DNA of 64,000 nt from Nocardia brasiliensis ATCC 700358 (GCF_000250675.2 NC_018681.1:8990001-9054000), one strand, 5' to 3'. Shown: positions 8,854 through 18,077, counted from the first letter of the stretch. The notes: generated by a model from the sequence alone, not told the origin. Numbers and translations: made by a program.

Positions 8854-9435
8854 CTAGCTCAGCGCCAGATCCTTCAATCCGAGGATGGAGCGGTACTCCA
8901 GGCCCTCGGCGGCGATCACCTGATCAGCCCCGGTTTCCCGGTCCACCACGGTGGCGACGCCGACCACCGTCGCGCCCGCGTCGCGCAGCGCGCGCACGGC
9001 CGTGAGCGGGGAGTTTCCGGTGGTGGTCGTGTCCTCGACGACCAGCACCCGCTTGCCGACGATGTCGGGGCCCTCGATCTGGCGCTGCATGCCGTGCGCC
9101 TTGGCGGCCTTGCGCACCACGAACGCGTCGATCGGCCGGCCCGGCGCATGCATGACCGCGAACGCGACCGGGTCGGCGCCCATGGTCAGTCCGCCGACGG
9201 CGTCGAAGTCCCAGTCGGCCACCAATTCGCGTAGCAGCTTGCCGATCAGCGGTCCCGCGTCGTGGTGCAACGTCGCCCGGCGCAGGTCGACGTAGTAGTC
9301 GGCCTCCTTGCCCGACGACAGGGTGACCCTGCCGTGCACCACGGCCAGCTCGCGCACCAGCGCGGCCAATCTATCTCGGTCGGAACCGGCGGTGGTGCCC
9401 AGCGCCGACTCGTTGGTGGTTGCCTCGTCGATCAT
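8854..9435 (-). CDS. pyrE: Orotate phosphoribosyltransferase
   Basis: A 193-residue cytosolic enzyme that joins orotate to PRPP to make orotidine 5'-monophosphate in pyrimidine synthesis. The type I phosphoribosyltransferase PRPP loop is RVLVVEDTTTTGNSPL at about residues 123-138, and YYVDLRRATLHHDAG is the substrate-side region near residue 50. It starts 2 bases after the stop of the SDR gene, so the two are probably in one transcript. It matches M. tuberculosis Rv0382c, also near clpB. Confidence 0.94.
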   Translation of the reverse strand: MIDEATTNESALGTTAGSDRDRLAALVRELAVVHGRVTLSSGKEADYYVDLRRATLHHDAGPLIGKLLRELVADWDFDAVGGLTMGADPVAFAVMHAPGRPIDAFVVRKAAKAHGMQRQIEGPDIVGKRVLVVEDTTTTGNSPLTAVRALRDAGATVVGVATVVDRETGADQVIAAEGLEYRSILGLKDLALS

Positions 9436-9437
9436 TC

Positions 9438-10250
9438 CTAAGTCCTTCCGCGTGCGTTGAACAAGCCGCGATTCAGTCGGGCCGCCAGGTTTCGCGGGAT
9501 CATTCCGGCGACGGTGGTGAGCGCTTTGTACTGCATGCCGGGCACACTCAGTACCCGGCCTTTCTCCAGATCACGCAGGGAACCGGCAACCACCTGGTCG
9601 ACGCTGAGCCACCAGGCTTTCGGCAGCGACGACTTATCGATGCCGGCTCGCTCGTGGAATTCGGTGCGCACGAATCCCGGGCACAGGGCCTGGACCCGGA
9701 CACCCGTTCCGGCCAGTCCACCTGCCAACCCTTCCGTGAAGGATACGACGTAGGCCTTGGCCGCCGAATACGTCGATCCACGTCCGGGGATCACCCCGGC
9801 CACACTGGCCAGATTGATCACCGAGCCGTTCGCCGCCGCGATCATCGCGGGCAACGCGGCCCGGGTGAATTGCACCACCGCGGTGACGTTGACGTCCACT
9901 TCGGCCTGCAGTTCCTCGGGCGGGAGCGCCCAGAAAGGCTCGGCATGCGCGAATCCGGCGTTGTTGACCAGGAATTCGACGCCGGCCCGCAACCGGGCCG
10001 CCACCCGCTCCCGGGCCGCCGGACTGGTCAGGTCGGTGACGAGCACCTCGCACCGGGTGCCGAACCGGTGCTGCAGCGCGTTGGCGAGGGTCACCAGGCG
10101 CTGTTCGTCCCGGGCGACGAGCACCAGGTCATAGCCGAGCGAGGCCAGGCGCATCGCGTAGCCGTGCCCGATACCCGAGGTGGGTCCGGTGATCAACGCC
10201 ACGGGCCTGCTCGCGCCGGGCAGGCGCGGCGGCACGGGGTGTTCGGTCAT
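9438..10250 (-). CDS. Short-chain dehydrogenase/reductase
   Basis: A 270-residue Rossmann-fold oxidoreductase. The cofactor motif is TGPTSGIGHGYA near residue 21. The NNAG motif (FLVNNAGFAH) and catalytic Ser, Tyr and Lys (INLASVAG, then STYSAAKAYV) are in order. PGFVRTEF ends the core and a basic tail of about 60 residues follows, as in mycobacterial SDRs of unknown lipid or ketone substrates. I chose the ATG at 10250 (MTEHPVPPRLPGAS) because the longer open frame runs back through the next gene. Its stop is 2 bases before pyrE, suggesting an operon, but no metabolic link is apparent. Confidence 0.88.
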   Translation of the reverse strand: MTEHPVPPRLPGASRPVALITGPTSGIGHGYAMRLASLGYDLVLVARDEQRLVTLANALQHRFGTRCEVLVTDLTSPAARERVAARLRAGVEFLVNNAGFAHAEPFWALPPEELQAEVDVNVTAVVQFTRAALPAMIAAANGSVINLASVAGVIPGRGSTYSAAKAYVVSFTEGLAGGLAGTGVRVQALCPGFVRTEFHERAGIDKSSLPKAWWLSVDQVVAGSLRDLEKGRVLSVPGMQYKALTTVAGMIPRNLAARLNRGLFNARGRT

Positions 10251-10296
10251 CGGTGCTCGGTCGGTCGGACGGCGGTCACCCTGCCGACACGGCCGG

Positions 10297-11430
10297 TCAC
10301 TGCGGCACAGGTCCCTGGTACGGACGGAACCCGGGGTGGAACGGCCCACCCGGCGGTTCGGCCGCACGATCGTCCTCGCGCGGAACCTGGCGGCGGTCGG
10401 GCTGCTCGTCGGCCCAGTCGTTGTCCGCGTGCTCGTCGCGCGGCGCGGGCGACCAGGTGTCGCGTGGTGCGGGCGACCAGTCGTCGGCGGCCTCGGGCTC
10501 CTCGCGCAAGCGCGGCTCTTCGCGGACCCGTGGTTCTTCCCGGACCCGGGCGCGCGCGTCCGGCACGACGGCGAGCGAAGGGCGGCGCGGCGGTTCCGGT
10601 TCGTTCGGCGCGGACAGCGGGGCGCGCTCGTCGAAGTCCCCGTCGTAGTCCTGTTCGACGAAAGGCGGCTCGTCGTAGTCCTCGTCCTTGCGCAGCCGCG
10701 GCGGCTGCACGCGGGCGGCGCCCACGGGCTCGTCCAGTTCGTCGTCGAGTTCCTCGTCGCGGGCTCGGCCCCGCGGCCGCGGCCGGCCCGGATCGTGATC
10801 ACCGCTGTCGAAGCGCGGCTCGCTCACCGGCGGCAGTACGTGCAGCAGGCCGGACAGGCGCAGCACCGCGTCGATCGAGGTCTCCCATTCGCGCGAGGAG
10901 GTGCCCACCGACAGCATGCCCAGCGTCCAGTTGCCTTCGCTCCACAGCATCTGCACGGTGTCGGGCAGCGTCTCGATGAACGCGACCATCCGCTGATCGA
11001 CTGCGTGCCTGGCGATTTCGGGGTTGGTCGCGAAGACCACCCGGTCGCCGATCGCGCCGAGCAGTTCGAGGTCGGCGTCCTTGGGCGGCGAGGCCGTCTT
11101 GAGCCGCATGTCCACGTCGATATCCGAACCGATCTGGCGCCGCACCGCGATCAGCGTCGCGGCGTCCTCCAGATCGAAGAGCACGAACTTCTCGCCCTTG
11201 CGAATGCCGGACACCACGTCCACCGCGGACAGGTAGCCCAGTTTGGCCAGCGCACCGCGCCGCCACGTCGAGGGGAGCGCCGGCTCCACCGACACATACG
11301 TGTAGCCCTGGGATTTCGCCCAGACCTGCCGCGCGTGACCGGTCCGCTGCCGCTGGATCCGATCGAAATACAGCAGCACGATCGCACCCACGAGTGCGAT
11401 CGCCGCCAAGCCGAACCACATTGCCGTCAT
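10297..11430 (-). CDS. Rv0383c-like membrane-anchored protein with a disordered tail
   Basis: A 377-residue protein with one amino-terminal hydrophobic segment (about 4-24, WFGLAAIALVGAIVLLYF). A folded domain to about residue 210 includes VLFDLEDAATLIAVRR and MLWSEGNWTLGMLSVG. The last 165 residues are a charged, proline-rich, disordered tail with short repeats of REEPRVREEPRLREEP type and two WSPAPRD units. The folded part resembles the conserved Rv0383c protein found between pyrE and clpB in mycobacteria. The function is unknown. The hydrophobic segment could be an uncleaved anchor, leaving the domain on either side of the membrane. Confidence 0.7.
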   Translation of the reverse strand: MTAMWFGLAAIALVGAIVLLYFDRIQRQRTGHARQVWAKSQGYTYVSVEPALPSTWRRGALAKLGYLSAVDVVSGIRKGEKFVLFDLEDAATLIAVRRQIGSDIDVDMRLKTASPPKDADLELLGAIGDRVVFATNPEIARHAVDQRMVAFIETLPDTVQMLWSEGNWTLGMLSVGTSSREWETSIDAVLRLSGLLHVLPPVSEPRFDSGDHDPGRPRPRGRARDEELDDELDEPVGAARVQPPRLRKDEDYDEPPFVEQDYDGDFDERAPLSAPNEPEPPRRPSLAVVPDARARVREEPRVREEPRLREEPEAADDWSPAPRDTWSPAPRDEHADNDWADEQPDRRQVPREDDRAAEPPGGPFHPGFRPYQGPVPQ

Positions 11431-11506
11431 CGCCGTCCAGCCTAATGGAAGCGGCCGGAGGCGGTCTGTTCTCGGCCGCGCGCCGAGCGTGTGAAAGCGA
11501 GCCGGT

Positions 11507-12304
11507 TCATCTCGGGCCTCCGGGAAGCGACGTGCTGATGATGACCTTGGCGTGGATCGTCCCGTCGGCGCCCTTATCGCCCTGGATCAGGACGATATCG
11601 CCTTTGGGCAGGTCGGAGACCTTGGTGCCGGACACCGAGATCACCTGGGTGTTCGCATCGGTACGCACGGTGACCGTGGCGTTGGTCAGCGTGCTGACCG
11701 TGAGGGTGCCGCCGTCGTTGGCGGTGATGGTGCCCATGGTGGTGCCGAGCGCATCGATGCCGGGCAGCCCGGGCAGGCTCGGCAGCACGGTCGGATTGGG
11801 TTGCCCGGTGCGGGGCGTCACCGGCGTCCGGTTGGCGGTCGGCAGGGCCGAGGTGTTCGCGGCCGTGGACGAATCGGAGTCCTTGCCGCTCAGCACGACA
11901 CCCGCGACCACGCCGGCGACACCGACCAGCAGCACCACCGCGAGACCCAACGCGATCCACAGACCGGTGTTGCGCTTCGGCGGCTCCGGCGGCATGCCGA
12001 GACCGGGCGGGACCGGACCGCCCGGCGGCGCGTCCACCGGCGCTGCGGCCCACTGGTTTCCGTAGGTGCTCTCGTAGCCGCCCCACTGGTTGTCGGCGGG
12101 CGGGAATTCGCGGGTTGCGTTCGGTGGGGGCGGTGACCACGGCTCGAACTGCTCGGTCGCCGGATACGCCGAGGGCGCGCCGGACCCGTACGCCTCGGAA
12201 TACTCCGTGGTGTGCAGCGGCTGCTCGAACCCGGACTTGCCCGCCAGGTGCTCGGTCGGCGCATCCTCCGGCCGCTGTCCCCACGGATCGTTCGGGTTGG
12301 TCAT
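11507..12304 (-). CDS. Single-pass membrane protein with DUF5666-like domain
   Basis: A 265-residue protein. The first 140 residues are a Pro/Gln/Glu-rich, low-complexity cytosolic region. A single membrane segment (about 143-164, LWIALGLAVVLLVGVAGVVAGVVL) is followed by a Ser/Thr/Pro linker and an exported domain, GTITANDGGTLTVSTL...VRTDANTQV. That domain has the small beta-barrel pattern of DUF5666-type proteins. It stands upstream of the Rv0383c-like gene on the same strand. No function is known for this domain; envelope location is inferred from topology. Confidence 0.7.
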   Translation of the reverse strand: MTNPNDPWGQRPEDAPTEHLAGKSGFEQPLHTTEYSEAYGSGAPSAYPATEQFEPWSPPPPNATREFPPADNQWGGYESTYGNQWAAAPVDAPPGGPVPPGLGMPPEPPKRNTGLWIALGLAVVLLVGVAGVVAGVVLSGKDSDSSTAANTSALPTANRTPVTPRTGQPNPTVLPSLPGLPGIDALGTTMGTITANDGGTLTVSTLTNATVTVRTDANTQVISVSGTKVSDLPKGDIVLIQGDKGADGTIHAKVIISTSLPGGPR

Positions 12305-12382
12305 GGACTCCAGGTTAGGCGTTACCGGGCCCGCGCCGGGGTCATGCGCGACAGGAATTCGGACTGCGCCCGGATAACAGCG

Positions 12383-12422
12383 TCACGGCGCCATCGGTCC
12401 GACCGGACCGATGGCGCCGTGA
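12383..12422 (-). terminator. Hairpin terminator after clpB
   Basis: A perfect 18-bp inverted repeat (12383-12400 and 12405-12422) with a GACC loop sits 4 bases beyond the clpB stop. No T-tract follows on either strand, so it may stop or stabilise transcripts without being a classic intrinsic terminator. Confidence 0.75.
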
Positions 12423-12426
12423 TGCC

Positions 12427-14982
12427 TTACTTGCCGACGATGAGCCCGTCACCGTCCGGCGTGACGGTCACCTTCACGGTGTCGCCGTCGGCGACCTCAC
12501 CCGAGAGCAGCTCCTTGGCGAGCGTGTCGCCGATGGCCTGCTGCACCAGCCTGCGCAGCGGCCGCGCACCGTAGACCGGGTCGTAACCACGCACTGCCAG
12601 CCAGAACCGGGCCGAATCGCTCACGTCCAGCTTCAGCCTGCGCTGCGCGAGCCGCTTCTGCAGCTGCTCGAGCTGGATGTCGACGATGTGCTCGAGCTGT
12701 TCCTCGTCGAGCGCGTGGAACATCACCACGTCGTCGAGGCGGTTGAGGAACTCCGGCTTGAACGCCGAACGCACCGCGTTCATCACGAACTCGCGTTCGC
12801 CGCCCGCACCGAGGTTCGAGGTCAGGATCAGGATGGTGTTGCGGAAGTCCACCGTGCGGCCCTGGCCGTCGGTGAGCCGTCCCTCGTCGAGCACGGCGAG
12901 CAGGATGTCGAACACGTCCGGGTGCGCCTTCTCGATCTCGTCGAACAGCACCACCGTGTACGGCCTGCGCCGCACCGCCTCGGTCAGCTGACCGCCCTGG
13001 TCGTAACCGACGTATCCGGGCGGCGCGCCGACCAGGCGAGCCACCGCGTGCTTCTCGCTGTATTCGCTCATGTCGATCCGGACCATGGCGCGTTCGTCGT
13101 CGAACAGGAAGTCCGCCAACGCTTTCGCCAGCTCCGTCTTACCGACGCCGGTGGGCCCGACGAACATGAACGAGCCGGTCGGCCGGTTCGGGTCCGCGAC
13201 TCCGGCGCGCGCCCGGCGCACCGCGTCCGATACCGCCTGCACCGCCTCGGTCTGGCCGACCACGCGCTTGCCCAGCTCCTGCTCCATCCGCAGCAGCTTC
13301 TGCGTCTCGCCTTCGAGCAGCCGGCCCACCGGGATACCGGTCCAGGCGGCGACCACCTCGGCGATATCGTCCGGGCCCACTTCCTCTTTCAGCATCACGT
13401 CGCCGTCGCCCGCGGTCTTCGACGTGCGTTCGGCCTCGGCCAGTTGCGATTCCAGCTCCGGAATGTCCTTGTAGCGCAGCTTGGACACCTTCTCCAGGTC
13501 GCCCTCGCGGTCGGCGCGCTCCTCCTCGCCGCGCAGCACCTCCAGTTCCTTCTTCAGCACCTGGACCTGATCGATCGCCTTCTTCTCGTTCTGCCAGCGG
13601 GTGGTCAGCTGGTTGAGTTCCTCACGGGCATCGGCCAATTCGGAACGCAGCTTCTCCAGGCGCTGCTTGGAGGCCTCGTCGGTCTCCTTGGTCAGCGCGA
13701 GTTCCTCGATCTCGAGCCGGCGCACCGCGCGCTCGATCTGATCGATTTCCACTGGGCGGGAATCGATTTCCATCTTCAGCCGGGACGCGGACTCGTCGAC
13801 CAGGTCGATCGCCTTGTCCGGCAGGAAGCGCGAGGTGATGTAGCGGTCGCTGAGGCTGGCCGCGGCGACCAGCGCGGAGTCGGTGATCCGCACGCCGTGG
13901 TGGTTCTCGTAACGCTCCTTGAGCCCGCGCAGGATGCCGATGGTGTCCTCCACCGACGGCTCCCCGACCAGCACCTGCTGGAAGCGGCGCTCCAAGGCGG
14001 CGTCCTTCTCGATGTGCTTGCGGTACTCGTCCAGCGTGGTCGCGCCGACCAGGCGCAGTTCACCGCGGGCCAGCATCGGCTTGATCATGTTGCCCGCGTC
14101 CATCGCGGACTCGCCCGTCGCGCCGGCGCCGACGATGGTGTGCAGTTCATCGATGAACGTGATGATCTGTCCCGCACTGTTTTTGATGTCCTCGAGCACC
14201 GCCTTGAGCCGTTCCTCGAACTCGCCGCGATACTTGGCGCCGGCGACCATCGCGCCGAGATCCAGCGAGACGACGGACTTGCCGCGCAACGACTCCGGCA
14301 CGTCACCGGCGACGATGCGCTGCGCGAGACCCTCGACGATGGCGGTCTTGCCGACACCCGGCTCGCCGATGAGCACCGGGTTGTTCTTGGTGCGACGGCT
14401 CAAAACCTGTACCACGCGGCGGATTTCGGCGTCTCGCCCGATCACCGGGTCGAGCTTGCCCTCCTCGGCGGCCGCGGTGAGGTCGGTGGAGTACTTCTCC
14501 AGCGCCTGGTAACTGCCTTCGGGTTCCGGGCTGGTCACCCGCGCACTGCCGCGCACGGTGGTGAACGCCTCGCGCAGCGCGTCGGCGCTCGCGCCGTACT
14601 TCACGAGCAGCATCGTCACGTCGGAATCGCCCTTGGCCAGGCCGACCATGACGTGCTCGGTGGAGACGTACTCGTCGCCCAGCTCGGTGGCCAGGTGCTG
14701 GGCGGCGGTGATCGCGGCCAGCGCCTCGCGGCCGAGTTGCGGTGTGGTGGTGGCGCCGCTCGCCTTGGGCAGCCGCTCCACGATGTCCTGGGCCTCGCGC
14801 CGGACCGACGCCGGGTCGACGCCGACGGCCTTCAGCAGCGGGGCGGCGATGCCGTCGGTCTGATCCAGCAACGCCACCAGCAAATGGGCCGGACGAATCT
14901 CCGGGTTGCCCGCAGCGGAGGCCGCCTGCAGTGCGGCGGTCAGGGCCGCCTGAGTTTTGGTGGTGGGATTGAACGAGTCCAC
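12427..14982 (-). CDS. clpB: ClpB protein disaggregase
   Basis: An 851-residue hexameric AAA+ chaperone that pulls polypeptides out of aggregates with DnaK, DnaJ and GrpE. Domains in order are a Clp N-domain (1-145), NBD1 with GEPGVGKTA and FIDELHT, the coiled-coil middle domain (about 405-520), and NBD2 with GPTGVGKTE and VVLFDEIEKAH. The NBD1 pore loop AKYRGEFEERL and the paired arginines in ALERRFQQ are present. The length is normal. The start is GTG with AGGAAGG upstream. A HAIR operator about 100 bases before the start indicates repression by HspR, encoded in the dnaK operon at 22-26 kb. Confidence 0.97.
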   Translation of the reverse strand: MDSFNPTTKTQAALTAALQAASAAGNPEIRPAHLLVALLDQTDGIAAPLLKAVGVDPASVRREAQDIVERLPKASGATTTPQLGREALAAITAAQHLATELGDEYVSTEHVMVGLAKGDSDVTMLLVKYGASADALREAFTTVRGSARVTSPEPEGSYQALEKYSTDLTAAAEEGKLDPVIGRDAEIRRVVQVLSRRTKNNPVLIGEPGVGKTAIVEGLAQRIVAGDVPESLRGKSVVSLDLGAMVAGAKYRGEFEERLKAVLEDIKNSAGQIITFIDELHTIVGAGATGESAMDAGNMIKPMLARGELRLVGATTLDEYRKHIEKDAALERRFQQVLVGEPSVEDTIGILRGLKERYENHHGVRITDSALVAAASLSDRYITSRFLPDKAIDLVDESASRLKMEIDSRPVEIDQIERAVRRLEIEELALTKETDEASKQRLEKLRSELADAREELNQLTTRWQNEKKAIDQVQVLKKELEVLRGEEERADREGDLEKVSKLRYKDIPELESQLAEAERTSKTAGDGDVMLKEEVGPDDIAEVVAAWTGIPVGRLLEGETQKLLRMEQELGKRVVGQTEAVQAVSDAVRRARAGVADPNRPTGSFMFVGPTGVGKTELAKALADFLFDDERAMVRIDMSEYSEKHAVARLVGAPPGYVGYDQGGQLTEAVRRRPYTVVLFDEIEKAHPDVFDILLAVLDEGRLTDGQGRTVDFRNTILILTSNLGAGGEREFVMNAVRSAFKPEFLNRLDDVVMFHALDEEQLEHIVDIQLEQLQKRLAQRRLKLDVSDSARFWLAVRGYDPVYGARPLRRLVQQAIGDTLAKELLSGEVADGDTVKVTVTPDGDGLIVGK

Positions 14983-15082
14983 AAGTCACCTTCCTGCTAG
15001 TCGATGTGGCGGCTCCGGAGCCTGATCCGCACGAAACCCTTCGCACGGCTCCGTGCCGTTCCTAACGTCCAACGTCGGAAAG

Positions 15083-15103
15083 GTTGAGTCTGTTCCGCTC
15101 AAG
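15083..15103 (-). promoter_or_regulatory. HAIR operator (HspR binding site) of clpB
   Basis: On the minus strand this reads CTTGAGC, seven bases, ACTCAAC. It differs from the consensus CTTGAGT-N7-ACTCAAG at one position in each half. It lies 101 bases upstream of the clpB GTG. In actinobacteria HspR with DnaK represses through such sites. Confidence 0.85.
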
Positions 15104-15194
15104 TTCAGTTGTTTTCCCGTGCGGTGAAACGGTACGCCGGGACGCGGGCGAACAGGACGAATCGCGCCGCCCGCGCCGGATCGATGCCGGGCGG

Positions 15195-16916
15195 TCAGCT
15201 CAGGTTCAACCGGTCGACCGGGAGACCCGCCCACTCCGAGACCACGGCAGCGATATGCCAGTCCTCGATCTGTCCGACGGATACCGCCAGGGGTGCTCCG
15301 GCAGATTCCGCTCGTTCGACTACTCGCCGCTCCAGGTGCGGGATCGTGCGGTAGCGCAGCTCGGACGCCCGGCCGAAATCACCGGCGCGTTCGGCGCGCT
15401 CGTAGTCGGTCCGGGCGTCGGCCAATTGCTGCGCGAGGTCACGATCGACGATGCGGTCCTCCTCCAGCCATCTCCCGGTGATCCGGTTCAGGTCGTCCTG
15501 CAGGTCCATCACTCGATCGACGGTCCGCTGCCGATCCCGCCATTCGGTCAGCAGCTGGGAAAGCCGGGCACGAGCGGTCGCGAGTTCGGACCGCAGCCGG
15601 CTCGAACGCTCGGCAACCTGCTCGGCCGGCTCTTGCTTCAGCGCCGTCTGTTCGGTTTCGAGGCGGCGGATCGTGTCCTGGAGCTCGTCGACGTCGACCG
15701 GCCGATCGAGCGTCGCCATGCGCAGCCGCGCGGCAGCCACGTCGATCAGCTGAATTGCCTTGTCCGGCAACGGCCCGGGCAGATGGCGGTCGGCGAGCAC
15801 CACGGCGGCCTGTACCGCGTAGTCGGTGATCCGCACTTGATGGTGCGCCTCGTAGCGCGGCCGGACGCCGCACAGCATGGCGACGGCGTCCGCCTGGCTC
15901 GGCTCCCGCACCTCGACCTGCTGGAAGACCCGGGTCAGCGCGCTGTCGTGCGCGACGAGCCGGGCGTACCGCTCGGGCGTCGCCGTACCGACGAGGCGCA
16001 GCGCCGGACGCGCGAGTACGGGCGCGAGCACCGTGGTGACGGTCGTCGCGTATGCGTCGGCCACCGTGGCGAGCGTAGGCAGTTCATCGATCACGACGAC
16101 AGCGCGTCCGGCCCGGTCCTCGATGCCGTCCAGCACCGCGGTGAGCCGCTGTTCGAACTCGCCGAAACCGCGTGCCCCGGCCACCATCGCGAGCAGATCG
16201 AGGGCGATGACGAGGTTGTCGCGCAACAGGTCCGGCGCCTCGCCCGCCACGATCCGCTGCGCGAGGCCCGCGATGATCGACGTCTTGCCGACGCCGTCCG
16301 CGCCGACGAGCACCGCGGCCTTTCTGCCGCGCAGGCTCGATATCAGGGCCAGCTGCCGGATTTCGGCGTATCGCCCGACGACCGGGTCGAGTTCGCCGCC
16401 TCGGGCCAGCTCGGTGAGATCGGTGGTGTACTCGCGCAGCGCCCAGCGGCTGTTCGCCGGATCCGCATCGGCGATCGCGCCGCTCGGTTCGGCAGGCAGC
16501 ACGGCATGCAGCGTCTCCGCGGTGACGCCGTGTGCCGCGAGCAGTCCCGCCTCCGCCGTATCGCTTGCCACCAGACCGAGCACGACGTGCTCGGTCGACA
16601 CGTGCGCCACCCCCGACTCGGTCGCGGCCCGGCGCGCCGCAGTGCACACCGCGAGCGCGTCGCGACCGAGCTGCGGGACGACACTCGCGTCGGAGGTGGT
16701 CGGCAGCTGGTCCGCGAGATCCTGTGCGCCACGGCGCACGACAATCGGGTCGGCGCCGACGGCCTGCAGCAGCGCGGCGACCGCGCCGTCGGTGTGATCG
16801 AGCATCGAGATCAACAGGTGCGCGGGTGCGATCTCCGGATTACCCGCGGCGAATGCCGTCTGCAACGCGGTGGTCAGGGCGGCTTCGGTCTTGCTGGTCG
16901 GATTGAACGTGTCCAC
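15195..16916 (-). CDS. Truncated ClpB paralogue with one ATPase ring and no second nucleotide-binding domain
   Basis: A 573-residue ClpB relative beginning MDTFNPTSKTEAAL, almost the same as the ClpB start. It has an N-domain (1-145), NBD1 (about 160-400) and a full middle coiled coil (about 405-530), then stops at WAGLPVDRLNLS, exactly where ClpB enters NBD2. Walker A (GADGVGKTS, 205-213) and Walker B (VVVIDE, 273-278) are intact. The pore loop reads AGARGFGEF (246-254) instead of the AGAKYRGEF-type loop, so the substrate-gripping tyrosine is shifted or lost. The second arginine of the RR finger is valine (R329-V330). No remnant of NBD2 follows the stop. The GTG at 16916 aligns with ClpB, so I reject longer upstream starts. 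No HAIR site precedes it. It could be a ClpB regulator, an adaptor or a degrading duplicate; intact motifs over 573 codons argue for a working gene. Confidence 0.88.
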   Translation of the reverse strand: MDTFNPTSKTEAALTTALQTAFAAGNPEIAPAHLLISMLDHTDGAVAALLQAVGADPIVVRRGAQDLADQLPTTSDASVVPQLGRDALAVCTAARRAATESGVAHVSTEHVVLGLVASDTAEAGLLAAHGVTAETLHAVLPAEPSGAIADADPANSRWALREYTTDLTELARGGELDPVVGRYAEIRQLALISSLRGRKAAVLVGADGVGKTSIIAGLAQRIVAGEAPDLLRDNLVIALDLLAMVAGARGFGEFEQRLTAVLDGIEDRAGRAVVVIDELPTLATVADAYATTVTTVLAPVLARPALRLVGTATPERYARLVAHDSALTRVFQQVEVREPSQADAVAMLCGVRPRYEAHHQVRITDYAVQAAVVLADRHLPGPLPDKAIQLIDVAAARLRMATLDRPVDVDELQDTIRRLETEQTALKQEPAEQVAERSSRLRSELATARARLSQLLTEWRDRQRTVDRVMDLQDDLNRITGRWLEEDRIVDRDLAQQLADARTDYERAERAGDFGRASELRYRTIPHLERRVVERAESAGAPLAVSVGQIEDWHIAAVVSEWAGLPVDRLNLS

Positions 16917-17006
16917 CGCTCCACTACTAGCCGACCGCGGGACGGCTCGAACCGGAACGCCGCGACACCCGCCAATGCGATGAATCACAGTGTCCGCGGG
17001 GTATGG

Positions 17007-17073
17007 ATGCATACGATGAGCCTGGCCGTTAGTTGATGCATCACTCTTCACCCGACCGAGGGAGCGAATGCAT
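17007..17073. promoter_or_regulatory. Three ATGCAT boxes before the oxidoreductase gene
   Basis: ATGCAT occurs at 17007, 17036 and 17068, with starts 29 and 32 bases apart. The middle copy is the centre of the perfect 10-bp palindrome TGATGCATCA (17034-17043). The third overlaps the start codon region. Spacing near three helical turns suggests an operator for an unknown regulator. Confidence 0.35.
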
Positions 17074-18007
17074 GCGCGCGATCGTGGTACAGAAGTTCGG
17101 AGCGACACCCGAGCTGGTCGACATGCCGGTCCCCGAGCCGGGACCGGGGACCGTCCGGGTGCAGCTCGAGGCGGCGGGCGTCAACCCGTTCGACGCGAAA
17201 ATGGCCGACGGGATCCTGGACGGCAAGATGCCCCACGATTTTCCGATGATCCTCGGCGTCGACGGCGCGGGCACCGTCGCCACCGTCGGGCCCGGGGTAA
17301 GCCGCTTCGCCGTCGGTGACCGGGTGGTGGGCAAGTTCCTGACGCCGCCCGCGGGGCACGGCAGCTTCGCCGAGTTCGCGGTGATTCCGGAGAGCGGCAT
17401 CCTGGTGCCCATCCCCGACGGCGTGCCGACCGCGACGGCCGCCGCGGTGCCTACCGCGGGCGTCACCGCACAGGACCTGGTCGACGCGACCGGGATCGAA
17501 CCGGGCCAGACAGTGCTCATCGTCGGCGCCACCGGCGGGGTGGGCTCCTTCCTGGTCCAGCTGGCGAACATGGCGGGGGCGCAGGTGATCGCCACCGCCC
17601 GCGCCGTGGTCGCGGACCAGATGACCCGGCTGGGCGCGGCCGAGACCGTCGACTACGCCGCGGGCTCGATCGGCGCGCAGGTCGGCGCCGCGCACCCCGA
17701 CGGCATCGACGTGCTCTACGACCTGGTGAGCCCGCCCGCGGCGCTGGCCTACCTGCTCGGCCTCGTGCGTCCCGGCGGCGCGGTGTACTCCACCATCTGG
17801 TCCACCGACGAGAACGCGCTGCGGGCCAAGGGACTGCGCGGCGGCAACCTCCAATCCAGCGGCGGCGCAGCGGAATTGGCCCGTTTGCTGGACCGGGTCG
17901 CCGAAGGTGACGTAGTGGTGCCGATCGACGCGACCATCCCCCTCGCCGACGGGGTGAGTGTGCTCGGCGCCACCGGTGCCCGCGGCAAAACCGTCCTCGC
18001 GATCTGA
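17072..18007 (+). CDS. NADPH:quinone oxidoreductase-type medium-chain dehydrogenase
   Basis: A 311-residue zinc-free MDR enzyme likely reducing quinones or alpha,beta-unsaturated carbonyls with NADPH. The GroES-like half contains GVNPFDAKMADG and LGVDGAGTVATVG. The Rossmann half has the AXXGXXG-type motif in VLIVGATGGVGSFLVQLA. The cysteines and histidines of zinc-dependent relatives are absent. The start at 17072 (MRAIVVQKFGATPEL) has GAGGGAG 7 bases before it and gives the usual family start; an ATG at 17068 is out of frame. It is divergent from the truncated ClpB gene. Confidence 0.87.
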   Translation: MRAIVVQKFGATPELVDMPVPEPGPGTVRVQLEAAGVNPFDAKMADGILDGKMPHDFPMILGVDGAGTVATVGPGVSRFAVGDRVVGKFLTPPAGHGSFAEFAVIPESGILVPIPDGVPTATAAAVPTAGVTAQDLVDATGIEPGQTVLIVGATGGVGSFLVQLANMAGAQVIATARAVVADQMTRLGAAETVDYAAGSIGAQVGAAHPDGIDVLYDLVSPPAALAYLLGLVRPGGAVYSTIWSTDENALRAKGLRGGNLQSSGGAAELARLLDRVAEGDVVVPIDATIPLADGVSVLGATGARGKTVLAI

Positions 18008-18077
18008 GTACCCTCGACGGCGGCAGCGCGCTCCCGACAAGCCGCGACTGTCATGATGTGATTTCCGCATCAAGGCC

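Noticed and set aside
12688..15000. A 770-codon open frame opposite clpB
   Set aside because: It is an antisense shadow of the conserved clpB gene caused by high GC at third positions.
16917..17108. A 64-codon upstream extension of the truncated ClpB gene
   Set aside because: The GTG at 16916 aligns with the ClpB start, and the extension overlaps the divergent oxidoreductase start.
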